From NCBI GenBank assembly GCA_964604045.1, contig CAZRXM010000007.1:1-30040 (forward strand): a stretch of DNA of 30,040 nucleotides. The letters run 5' to 3'. The notes under the pieces were generated by a model that was given only the letters and a program-made list of their open reading frames with translations, did no database searches and was not told the DNA's origin. The position numbers were made by a program, and so were the translations under genes. Every line of letters begins with the position of its first letter. Positions within the stretch are counted from its first letter, which is position 1. Of this stretch, positions 24,395-30,040 are shown one piece after another. The DNA is from DRVP01 sp964604045 (GTDB lineage Archaea > Thermoproteota > Bathyarchaeia > Bathyarchaeales > Bathycorpusculaceae).

Positions 24395-25648
24395 TCAAAG
24401 TATTTGGATTTCAGCCATTTTAGCTCTGTCACCTAAAAACTCTTCTACTCTAATAAGCTCGTTTATTTTTGCTATTCTAGCCCCTTCCACCACTCCGGCT
24501 TTTATAACGGGGCATTTGAAGGCTACGGCTAAGTGGGCTATGTGCCAGTCGCATGTGTCCCCAGAGCGGTGGGATATGACTGGGACATATCCTGCTCTCC
24601 TGGCGGTTTCAATGGTTTCCAAGGCATCTGTCAATGTGCCAACTTGGTTCACCTTTATTATGACGGCGTTGGCTGCTTGTACCTTTATTCCATGGGTTAA
24701 CCTCTCAACGTTTGTGGCGAAGATGTCGTCTCCGCAAACAATGCAGTCCTTCAGTCTTTTGGTTAACTCTGCAAAGTTTTCATAATCTTCGTCATGAAAT
24801 GGGTCCTCCACGTAGGCTAGATGGTATTTCTCAACAAGCTGTCTAATGAACTCCAACTGCTCCCCTGGGTCCAGCTCTTTCCCCTCTCTTCCATAAACGT
24901 ATTTCTTAGTTTTGTTGTTCCATAGCGTTGATGCCGCTACATCAATTCCCGGAAGGCACTTAAAGTTCACTTCCCTACTAACTTCTTCGCAGGCTTTTGC
25001 AAGGATTTCTAATGCTTCAAGATTTGTGATGTTCGCCGTCCATGCGCCTTCGTCGCTTTTTCCATGATTAAACAGCTTACCCCTTTTCTCCAGCAGTTCT
25101 CCAACCTTCTTATGAACTTTCACGTTTGCCTTGGCGGCTTCTAAGAAGGATTTTGCTCCTAGAGGTAGCACTAGAAACTCTTGGATATCTGGTGTTTTGC
25201 CGCTGGTGTGACTCCCCCCACTTATGATGTTTCCGAGTGGGTATGGAAGCTCACGGGCTGTGTAGCCACCCAAATACTGGAATAGGGGTAAGCCGTAGGA
25301 GTTTGCAGCGGCTTCAGCGTTTGCCAGCGAGACGGCGAAGGCTGTGTTTCCACCTATAATCCTAAAGTCCTTTGTATTGTCTATCTCGTGGAGCGTTCTA
25401 TCTATTTCTTCTTGGAAGTCAGCGTTCAACCCCACAAGCTCCGGGGCTATTAGCTCCTCAACTTTCCTTATAGCCTCATCCACTCCACCCTTTGGGTAAT
25501 AAATAACCTCTGCTTTTCCTCTGCTTTTCCCCTCAGGGGCGGAGGCTCTTCCAAAACCTGAAGTCGTTATCACATCAACTTCTATTGTTTCTTCCCCGCG
25601 GCTGTTGAAAACTTTTCTTGCAATAACATCCTCAATGACCGTGGCCAT
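24395..25648 (-). CDS. eno: Enolase (2-phosphoglycerate hydratase), divergent archaeal form
   Basis: Glycolytic and gluconeogenic enzyme interconverting 2-phosphoglycerate and phosphoenolpyruvate. Residues corresponding to the known active site are all present: Ser in APEGKSRG, His in SGGSHTSG, Glu in DIQEFLVLP, Glu in SDEGAW, metal ligands Asp in GIDVAAS, Glu in VEDPFHDED and Asp in CGDDIFATN, Lys in IIKVNQVGT, His-Arg-Ser in SHRSGDT, and Lys in VIKAG. Several surrounding motifs differ from the textbook enzyme (for example SDEGAWTAN for GDEGGFAP and KAGVVEGARIAKIN for KTG-type R-S-ER-AKYN). ATG at 25648 is preferred over TTG at 25654, since GGAG lies eight bases before the ATG. It follows rpoN in the usual ribosomal cluster; rpoK, often found here, is absent. 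Confidence 0.94.
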   Translation of the reverse strand: MATVIEDVIARKVFNSRGEETIEVDVITTSGFGRASAPEGKSRGKAEVIYYPKGGVDEAIRKVEELIAPELVGLNADFQEEIDRTLHEIDNTKDFRIIGGNTAFAVSLANAEAAANSYGLPLFQYLGGYTARELPYPLGNIISGGSHTSGKTPDIQEFLVLPLGAKSFLEAAKANVKVHKKVGELLEKRGKLFNHGKSDEGAWTANITNLEALEILAKACEEVSREVNFKCLPGIDVAASTLWNNKTKKYVYGREGKELDPGEQLEFIRQLVEKYHLAYVEDPFHDEDYENFAELTKRLKDCIVCGDDIFATNVERLTHGIKVQAANAVIIKVNQVGTLTDALETIETARRAGYVPVISHRSGDTCDWHIAHLAVAFKCPVIKAGVVEGARIAKINELIRVEEFLGDRAKMAEIQIL

Positions 25649-25663
25649 ATCCAATTCTCCGCG

Positions 25664-25903
25664 TTATTGCTGGAAATAGTAGCTCCTAGCCTCCTTCCTT
25701 TTTTCAGCCTCTTCGTAGAAGCGTAGAACCTCGTCTATGATTTCGACGTGGGAGAGGAGCATGCGGCGGCAACAGTACCTTTTAATCCCTAAACTGTCAA
25801 GTACGTCGCCTGGGTCTTCGCCCATTTTAACTCTTCTGGCAAATTCTTCCCATTTATCGGCAATAAGCTTGCCGCAAGTGAAACATCTTACAGGTATAAT
25901 CAT
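25664..25903 (-). CDS. rpoN: DNA-directed RNA polymerase subunit N (Rpb10)
   Basis: A small zinc-bundle subunit of the archaeal RNA polymerase, 79 residues. It has the diagnostic MIIPVRCFTCGK start and the KRYCCRRML motif, giving zinc ligands Cys7, Cys10, Cys44 and Cys45. The open frame runs back to 26014 through the rpsI tail, but GGAGGA lies six bases before the ATG at 25903 and the protein begins there in all homologues. It follows S9 by 13 bases, as in most archaea. The C-terminal helix (EEAEKRKEARSYYFQQ) is a little longer than in many. Confidence 0.96.
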   Translation of the reverse strand: MIIPVRCFTCGKLIADKWEEFARRVKMGEDPGDVLDSLGIKRYCCRRMLLSHVEIIDEVLRFYEEAEKRKEARSYYFQQ

Positions 25904-25916
25904 GTATACTCCTCCT

Positions 25917-26330
25917 TTACCTGTAGCTTTTCTGGTCTCTAGCCCTTGCTCCAGGCCCTCCAAACTTTTTAGGCTCCTTCCTCCTAGGGTCTCCGACAAC
26001 CATGGTCCTATCATACTCTACAAATTTCGTGCGTAAGTGTGTGCTTTTCGTCCATTTTAGAAGGGCATTTGCTATGGCCATTCTGGCGGCTTCAGCTTGC
26101 CCCATGTATCCTCCTCCCCAAACTTTCACGTCTATGTCCAGCTGTTTCCAAACTTCGTCTCCAGCCAGTGTAAGAGGTTCCATTATTTTTTGACGTGCAA
26201 CCTCTGGTTCATATATTTCCAGGGGTGTTCTGTTAATTCTTATTCTGCCGATTCCCGGTCTCACAATGGCTCTCGCTATGGCTGTTTTTCTTTTACCACT
26301 AACAACTAAAACCTTTTTTGGCGCCGGCAT
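25917..26330 (-). CDS. rpsI: Ribosomal protein uS9
   Basis: Small-subunit protein with the family features VVSGKRKTAIARAIVRPGIGRIRINR, VKVWGGGYMGQAEAARMAIANALLKW and the basic tail KKFGGPGARARDQKSYR, whose last residues reach the P-site tRNA. The frame opens at GTG 26342; the ATG at 26330 has GGAGAG just before it and gives the normal 137 residues. The start overlaps the L13 stop by a few bases, as expected in the L18e-L13-S9 unit. Confidence 0.96.
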   Translation of the reverse strand: MPAPKKVLVVSGKRKTAIARAIVRPGIGRIRINRTPLEIYEPEVARQKIMEPLTLAGDEVWKQLDIDVKVWGGGYMGQAEAARMAIANALLKWTKSTHLRTKFVEYDRTMVVGDPRRKEPKKFGGPGARARDQKSYR

Positions 26331-26331
26331 T

Positions 26332-26769
26332 TCACTCTCCACTCCAACCTATTTCCCTGGCGAGCTCTCCAAGAGTGAAGTAGGGGCATGTTAACTTTTT
26401 GGCCTGGGCCTCCTCTATGGTTTCCATTTTAGCATTTTTAAGCTCGTCTGGTACACCTATGAAAACTCTAAGCCTTTTGAAGGCTTGTTTCCCCTTTGGC
26501 TGCTTGTATGGGAGCATTCCCCTAATGGCTTTTCTTAAGATCCTGTCTGGTCTTCTGTAGTGAAAGGGACCTTTCCATGGGTGGCCTACCTCTAGAAACT
26601 CTTTCACCTCAGCCACCTTGCTTTTCCTTTTACCGGAGACCACGGTTTTTTCAGCGTTTACTACGGCTATTTTTTCGCCTTTCAGCAAACGCTTTGCTAT
26701 TACGCTGGCCATCCTTCCGAGAATAAGGCCCTCAGCATTTATCACGGTGTAATCTCTAAGATCTTCCAT
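26332..26769 (-). CDS. rplM: Ribosomal protein uL13
   Basis: Large-subunit protein. Recognised by YTVINAEGLILGRMASVIAKRLLKG, VVSGKRKSKVAE, FHYRRPDRILRKAIRGMLPYK and the FKRLRVFIGVP block. GTG at 26778 opens the frame but forms part of AGGGTGA, the ribosome-binding site for the ATG at 26769; that ATG gives 145 residues and lies just after the L18e stop, which is itself within AGGGTGA. Confidence 0.96.
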   Translation of the reverse strand: MEDLRDYTVINAEGLILGRMASVIAKRLLKGEKIAVVNAEKTVVSGKRKSKVAEVKEFLEVGHPWKGPFHYRRPDRILRKAIRGMLPYKQPKGKQAFKRLRVFIGVPDELKNAKMETIEEAQAKKLTCPYFTLGELAREIGWSGE

Positions 26770-26774
26770 GGTCG

Positions 26775-27137
26775 TCACCCTATAATTTTAACATTTGAGC
26801 CTTTGGGGTTTTTCTTAACAAGCTCGGGTATTGTCAAACATTTTCCCCTAGCCTTCTTTATCTTATGTTTGGCGGTTTCTGAAAAGGCGAAAGCAGCCAC
26901 GGTCACAGGGTGGTTTAATTCACCTGCACCCAGGACTTTCCCGGGGACTACAACGGTGTCATTCTTGCTTGTGTAACGGTTTATGCGGCTTATGTTGACT
27001 ACTATCCGCCTTCTTCTTGAGGCTGATAGTTTCTCCGCTATGGCTTTCCATATTTTCGCCTTGTTTTCGCGGCTTTGCTTTCTTAAAAAGCGGATAAGCT
27101 CCAAAAGCTCCGGGTTCGTTGTCTTAGTTTCCCTCAA
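26775..27137 (-). CDS. rpl18e: Ribosomal protein eL18 (L18e)
   Basis: Large-subunit protein of the L15/L18e fold. Blocks: NPELLELIRFLRKQSRENKAKIWKAIAEKL, VNISRINRYTSKNDTVVVPGKVLGAGEL and VTVAAFAFSETAKHKI. The frame opens at TTG 27152, but GAGGTG at 27145-27150 sits seven bases before a second TTG at 27137, giving about 120 residues that begin like homologues (RETKTTNPELLEL). The gene overlaps the end of rpoD by 14 bases. Confidence 0.95.
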   Translation of the reverse strand: MRETKTTNPELLELIRFLRKQSRENKAKIWKAIAEKLSASRRRRIVVNISRINRYTSKNDTVVVPGKVLGAGELNHPVTVAAFAFSETAKHKIKKARGKCLTIPELVKKNPKGSNVKIIG

Positions 27138-27948
27138 GCTCTTGCACCTCAATTTGGGACATGAACTCCTTCAACTGCTTCTTCAAGACCTTGACGGCTT
27201 CAACCATTATTCTTTCTGGTGGAAGGGCTCCTGTGGATTCTAGGCTGAATATGAAGGCGTTCTTCTCCCAGTCAACTTCTATGGCTGGAGGTTTTTTGGG
27301 ACAAACGTCCACGCAGTCTTGGCATAGGGTGCAAGCAAACAAGTCGCGGACTTCTATTTTTCCACTTTTCTTTACGAGAACTTTTCTTGGGCATATTTCA
27401 ACACATTTTCCACAAACATCGCATTTTTCAGCGTTAACCGTTATTTTTGGAAGGTATTTGTAGGCGCATGTGGAGACAGGCTGCCATTTCGCGTGGTCCT
27501 TTCCCCTTCCAAGTCTCGCGTAGGCTTCAAGCCTCAACCTTTGCCCCTTTGCAAGCTTGACTATGGGGATGCTGTCGCTTATTGGCACGATATTCGGGTT
27601 TTCGGAGACAAGGTCTCCCGAATAAACCGTTATTGTTCCCTCCTTCGCCTCCTTGTCCAGAGTCAAGGTGACCCGGCATAGACTACATCCGAACTCACTT
27701 TTACACGTGCACTCTTCCGGGATGTTGTAGCTGTCGATGTCTGTTTTTAGGGGGATGAGACCAAGCCTGTGGGCTATTATTTCATCGTTAAGCACGGAAG
27801 AGTTTTCAATCATTACAACTTCGTCTATGGCCATGCATGGTACTTCAGCCAAAACGTTTCTCCTAATAGCGTTGATAAACGAAGTGTCCACTCCCTTTAT
27901 TAGGAGGCGCATATTTAAGTTGTCTTTCTCCAGTACTTTTACTTCCAC
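27124..27948 (-). CDS. rpoD: DNA-directed RNA polymerase subunit D (Rpb3) with two [4Fe-4S] motifs
   Basis: Alpha-like assembly-platform subunit of archaeal RNA polymerase, pairing with subunit L. The dimerisation domain is split around domain 2 (FINAIRRNVLAEVPCMAIDEV near the start; HRLGLIPLKT). A Cys cluster CTCKSEFGCSLC is at 80-91. An inserted ferredoxin-like domain carries two complete motifs, CDVCGKCVEICP (Cys176, 179, 182, 186) and CTLCQDCVDVCP (Cys206, 209, 212, 216), so two [4Fe-4S] clusters are expected; many archaea keep one or none. The GTG start has no ribosome-binding site and is preceded by a 113-base gap with repeated dyads, so rpoD may have its own promoter within the ribosomal operon. 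Confidence 0.96.
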   Translation of the reverse strand: MEVKVLEKDNLNMRLLIKGVDTSFINAIRRNVLAEVPCMAIDEVVMIENSSVLNDEIIAHRLGLIPLKTDIDSYNIPEECTCKSEFGCSLCRVTLTLDKEAKEGTITVYSGDLVSENPNIVPISDSIPIVKLAKGQRLRLEAYARLGRGKDHAKWQPVSTCAYKYLPKITVNAEKCDVCGKCVEICPRKVLVKKSGKIEVRDLFACTLCQDCVDVCPKKPPAIEVDWEKNAFIFSLESTGALPPERIMVEAVKVLKKQLKEFMSQIEVQELEGN

Positions 27949-28061
27949 TCGGTTTAACCCCGTAAATGCGCGGTTTAACCGTGATGCCCTTGAATAGAGT
28001 AATAGTGCATTATTTCAATTTTTCTATGAAACTGGCAGAACGTAGCCGGTGAAATGGAGGT
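27949..28061. promoter_or_regulatory. Gap upstream of rpoD with repeated GGTTTAACC dyads
   Basis: This is the widest gap in the minus-strand run. It contains CGGTTTAACC at 27950-27959 and again at 27971-27980, exactly 21 bp apart; each core GGTTTAACC is symmetric about its central base. A related perfect palindrome GGTTTAAACC lies at 28049-28058, just after the S11 stop, and its TTTAAA could also serve as a TATA box. No small gene is seen. A promoter plus operator for rpoD is my inference. Confidence 0.45.
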
Positions 28062-28481
28062 TTAAACCCTTCTACCTCTTCTACCGCCTGGTCTTCGCGT
28101 GCCATCGTGGGGTATGGGCGTAACCTCTTCTATTCTGCCTATGCGGAAGCCTGCCCTTGCAAGGGCTCGTATAGCTGCTTGGGCGCCTGGTCCAGGTGTT
28201 CTTGGCCCCGTCCCGCCCGGTGCTCTTACCTTTATGTGGATGGCGGTTATCCCTTTGTCTTTGGCTATTTCAGCGGCTGCTGTGGCTGCGCGCATGGCTG
28301 CATATGGCGAGGATTCCAGCCTGTCGGCTTTAACGAACATTCCGCCTGAAGTGCGGGCTATGGTTTCTGCTCCTGAAAGGTCTGTTATGTGCACTATTGT
28401 ATTGTTGTAGGAGCTGTAAATGTGGACTACGCCCCATTTTTCGGCTTTCTTGGTTGTAGAGGATGCTCCGCCGCTGCTCAT
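28062..28481 (-). CDS. rpsK: Ribosomal protein uS11
   Basis: Small-subunit platform protein of 139 residues. Recognised by WGVVHIYSSYNNTIVHITDLSGAETI, SSPYAAMRAATAAAEIAKDKGI, HIKVRAPGGTGPRTPGPGAQAAIRALAR and the tail PIPHDGTRRPGGRRGRR. ATG at 28481 overlaps the S4 stop (ATGA arrangement). Its order S13-S4-S11-rpoD is the standard archaeal one. Confidence 0.97.
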   Translation of the reverse strand: MSSGGASSTTKKAEKWGVVHIYSSYNNTIVHITDLSGAETIARTSGGMFVKADRLESSPYAAMRAATAAAEIAKDKGITAIHIKVRAPGGTGPRTPGPGAQAAIRALARAGFRIGRIEEVTPIPHDGTRRPGGRRGRRV

Positions 28482-29044
28482 TCTAAATCTTCACCTCTTT
28501 CCTCACTCGCCGTGGCTATGTGGGTAACTGCTATCATTTGGCGGAGTGGGTGGCTTGGGTTCACCAACGGGCTATCGGGAGCGTAGGTCACCAGCTCCTC
28601 CTCTTCTTTTGACACTACGTAGCTTGGCACCGTTACACGTCGTTTTCCTATGGCTATATGTCCGTGAGTTATGAGTTGGCGGGCTTGGTGTATTGTTTTG
28701 GCAAGGCCCTTCCTGAAAACTACTGTTTGAAGTCTTCGCTCGAGGATGTCTTCAACAGTTAAGTCCAAAACGTCGTCTAAGACTGCGGATTCATGGATTA
28801 TACCGAGTCTTTTGAGGCGGGAGAGGAGCTCTTCCTCCATCTTTCTCCTTTCTTCTGGGGGTTTGCCTATTAATGAGCGAGCTATACCCCTAAACTTTGA
28901 AAGCATGGTTTTGCAGCGCCAAAGCTCACGTTTGTTTCTTAAGCCGTATTGTCCGAGAAGTTTAAGTTCCTCTTGTAATACGTCTGTGCGCCATGGAAAC
29001 CTGGGCGTTTCATACTTCTTCCTCTGTCTTTTAGGGTCTCCCAA
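28478..29044 (-). CDS. rpsD: Ribosomal protein uS4
   Basis: Archaeal S4 of 188 residues that nucleates 30S assembly. The N-terminus RQRKKYETPRFPW and LQEELKLLGQYGLRNKRELWR are typical of the archaeal/eukaryotic form. The S4 RNA-binding domain spans about 103-165 (ERRLQTVVFRKGLAKTIHQA, then RQLITHGHIAIGKRRVTVPSY). It begins three bases after the S13 stop and overlaps S11 by four bases. Confidence 0.97.
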   Translation of the reverse strand: MGDPKRQRKKYETPRFPWRTDVLQEELKLLGQYGLRNKRELWRCKTMLSKFRGIARSLIGKPPEERRKMEEELLSRLKRLGIIHESAVLDDVLDLTVEDILERRLQTVVFRKGLAKTIHQARQLITHGHIAIGKRRVTVPSYVVSKEEEELVTYAPDSPLVNPSHPLRQMIAVTHIATASEERGEDLE

Positions 29045-29047
29045 GGT

Positions 29048-29533
29048 TTACGTGCCCCCTCCTTTAGCGGCCTTTCTTTTGACTCCAACGGTTTTGCCAG
29101 TTCTCCCAGTTGTCCTCGTTCTTTGTCCCCTAACTTTCAAGCCGTAAGCGTGGCGGTAGCCTCGCCAAGACTTTATCTCCTTCAACCTCTCAATGTCTAG
29201 CTTAGTTCTGAGGATGAGGTCTGCGCTTATTAAGTGCAAGTCTTTTCCCGTTTCCAAGTCCTTTCGTCTGTTCAGAAGCCATCCCGGTATACCGTGTTTC
29301 ACCGGATCCTTTATTACCTCCTCTATTTTCTCGATTTCAGCATCCGTCAGGAACCCAGCCCTCATATGGGGGTTTATACCAGCCCTGGCTAATATGGCAC
29401 GGGCTAAGTTTAGGCTTATCCCCTTAACCTTTTTGAGGGCATACGGCACTTTTAGAGTGCCGTCTACATCTGTGTCCGTTATTCTGAGGATGTGGCGGAA
29501 CTCTCTGGCTGTCTGGCTTGACATCTCACTCAT
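29048..29533 (-). CDS. rpsM: Ribosomal protein uS13
   Basis: Small-subunit head protein. Conserved parts are FRHILRITDTDVDGTLKVPYAL, KGISLNLARAILARAGI, IPGWLLNRRKDLETGKD and WRGYRHAYGLKVRGQRTRTTGRTGKTVGVKRK, the basic tail contacting tRNA. Two starts are possible, ATG 29533 and ATG 29524; neither has a strong ribosome-binding site, and the promoter position suggests a short leader. It is the first gene of the 12.7-kb minus-strand run. Confidence 0.96.
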   Translation of the reverse strand: MSEMSSQTAREFRHILRITDTDVDGTLKVPYALKKVKGISLNLARAILARAGINPHMRAGFLTDAEIEKIEEVIKDPVKHGIPGWLLNRRKDLETGKDLHLISADLILRTKLDIERLKEIKSWRGYRHAYGLKVRGQRTRTTGRTGKTVGVKRKAAKGGGT

Positions 29534-29566
29534 CCATTATTTTAGCAAACTAGAAGTAAACCCTTG

Positions 29567-29580
29567 TTTATTTAAACTTT
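29567..29580 (-). promoter_or_regulatory. Promoter of the S13 ribosomal operon
   Basis: On the minus strand AAAGTTTAAATAAA gives a purine-rich flank followed by the TATA-like TTTAAATA, about 36-47 bases before the S13 ATG at 29533. A start near 29548 would leave a leader of about 15 bases. This is the only good TATA element upstream of the long run. Confidence 0.6.
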
Positions 29581-29645
29581 CCTAGTACATGGAACCGAAA
29601 AACACTTAACGGTGCCCCTTGAGAAGCATTTAAACCGGGCTCGAA

Positions 29646-29987
29646 ATGAGCGGCGCGCTGCTTGAGGATACTGTTTCAGAGGCTTTTCGGAGAAGGGGTT
29701 TTATTGTTTTCACGAGGCAGAACCACTGTGACGTTTTGGCCGTTAAGCCCGACATGAGTTTAGCTTATCTCGTGGAATGTAAGGATTATGCTTTATCCCG
29801 CAAACAGCAAGTTTTAGCCGTTCGGGAGTTGAACCGCAATTATACGCACGCTCTCGAACTTCTCATAAGGCAGCGTCTTTGCCCAGAGAAAATCGTTAAA
29901 GTTCTCGTTGCCAGAGGTTTTGCTTACCAAGCGAGGGGAATACTGCAGTACACGCCTGAAAAGTTCATAGAACACATAACATCCTGA
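29646..29987 (+). CDS. Small PD-(D/E)XK-type nuclease-like protein
   Basis: A 113-residue protein with the order of a PD-(D/E)XK nuclease core. An N-terminal helix carries a conserved-looking acidic residue (ALLEDTVSEAFRRRGF). A strand ends in Asp29 (NHCDVLAV), a strand carries Glu44-x-Lys46 (YLVECKDY), and a following helix is rich in Arg and Lys (SRKQQVLAVRELNRNY). This resembles Mrr-like and Holliday-junction-resolvase-like folds, but the substrate cannot be told from sequence. No methylase or helicase partner is in view. It diverges from the S13 operon. Upstream lie TATA-like stretches (CATTTAAACC at 29627-29636 is too near the ATG; CACTTAAC near 29603 fits better), so the leader is unclear. 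Confidence 0.7.
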   Translation: MSGALLEDTVSEAFRRRGFIVFTRQNHCDVLAVKPDMSLAYLVECKDYALSRKQQVLAVRELNRNYTHALELLIRQRLCPEKIVKVLVARGFAYQARGILQYTPEKFIEHITS

Positions 29988-30002
29988 AGCATTAAAAGTA
30001 TG

Positions 30003-30040
30003 CTATTTTTGGCAGCCTTCGCACACGAAGGTTTTTCTGT
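30003..30040 (-). CDS. C-terminal end of a minus-strand gene with a CxxC motif (partial)
   Basis: On the minus strand the last 38 bases read RKTFVCEGCQK and a stop (TAG at 30005-30003). The rest of the gene lies beyond the window. A terminal FVCEGCQK resembles the last half of a zinc finger, such as the C-terminal finger of Fpg/Nei DNA glycosylases, but eleven codons cannot establish this or even that the frame is coding. It would converge on the nuclease-like gene with a 15-base gap. Confidence 0.3.
   Translation of the reverse strand, partial: RKTFVCEGCQK

Noticed and set aside
27980..28020. Possible box C (GTGATG) of a C/D guide RNA upstream of rpoD
   Set aside because: The box is imperfect and no properly spaced box D follows; the match is too short to count.
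1..30040. tRNA, rRNA, CRISPR array or mobile element
   Set aside because: Reading both strands I found no T-loop/acceptor pairing, no repeat-spacer series and no transposase or integrase. GTTCAAAT/GTTCGAA-type strings occur only inside coding sequence.

Overview
This window is archaeal chromosomal DNA, and every protein family recognised in it has an archaeal or archaeal/eukaryotic character: an archaeal exosome, SBDS, proteasome alpha, L37Ae, S8e, L18e, Rpb3/Rpb10-type RNA polymerase subunits, SRP19, archaeal-type GluRS, isopentenyl phosphate kinase and CTP-dependent riboflavin kinase. CO dehydrogenase/acetyl-CoA synthase delta and gamma subunits next to an ADP-forming acyl-CoA synthetase alpha subunit suggest an anaerobic acetogen-like or fermentative lineage. 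An RNA polymerase subunit D with two complete [4Fe-4S] motifs also fits an anaerobe. My best guess is a TACK-type archaeon such as Bathyarchaeia. This is inference from gene content; no rRNA gene is present to settle it.

Layout. Positions 1-3915 (+) hold the end of cdhD, cdhE and acdA: one-carbon and acetyl-CoA metabolism. Positions 3922-4715 (-) hold riboflavin kinase, which has no ordinary start codon, and an unrecognised protein. Positions 4829-5908 (+) hold myo-inositol-phosphate synthase behind a long hairpin/dyad. Positions 5886-10744 (-) are the classic archaeal exosome superoperon, in transcription order psmA, SBDS, rrp4, rrp41, rrp42, eL43, Brix protein, pcc1. Positions 10892-16806 (+) hold a DUF2096-like gene, smc-scpA-scpB and ribosomal protein S8e. 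Positions 16817-29533 (-) are a run of 17 co-directional genes. In transcription order they are S13, S4, S11, rpoD, L18e, L13, S9, rpoN, enolase, S2, MEMO, mevalonate kinase, isopentenyl phosphate kinase, IPP isomerase II, prenyl synthase, gltX and SRP19. At the right end a small PD-(D/E)XK-type nuclease gene diverges from the S13 operon, and the tail of another minus-strand gene is just visible.

The genes form coherent modules: RNA exosome, ribosome maturation and tRNA modification; chromosome condensation; ribosome and RNA polymerase assembly; and archaeal lipid synthesis, where the mevalonate branch plus prenyl synthase makes isoprenoid chains and inositol-phosphate synthase makes a headgroup precursor. 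Genes are tightly packed, often overlapping by a few bases, and many start codons sit 5-10 bases after a GGAGG/GGTGA-like site that lies in the upstream gene's tail. I use this to prefer internal starts over the longest open frame in nine genes.

I see no mobile element, CRISPR array, tRNA, rRNA or obvious foreign island. The window is mostly conserved core genome. The items worth a second look are local: the riboflavin kinase start, the dyad before the inositol synthase gene, 21-bp-spaced dyads in front of rpoD, missing rpoP and rpoK at their usual places, and three small poorly characterised genes.
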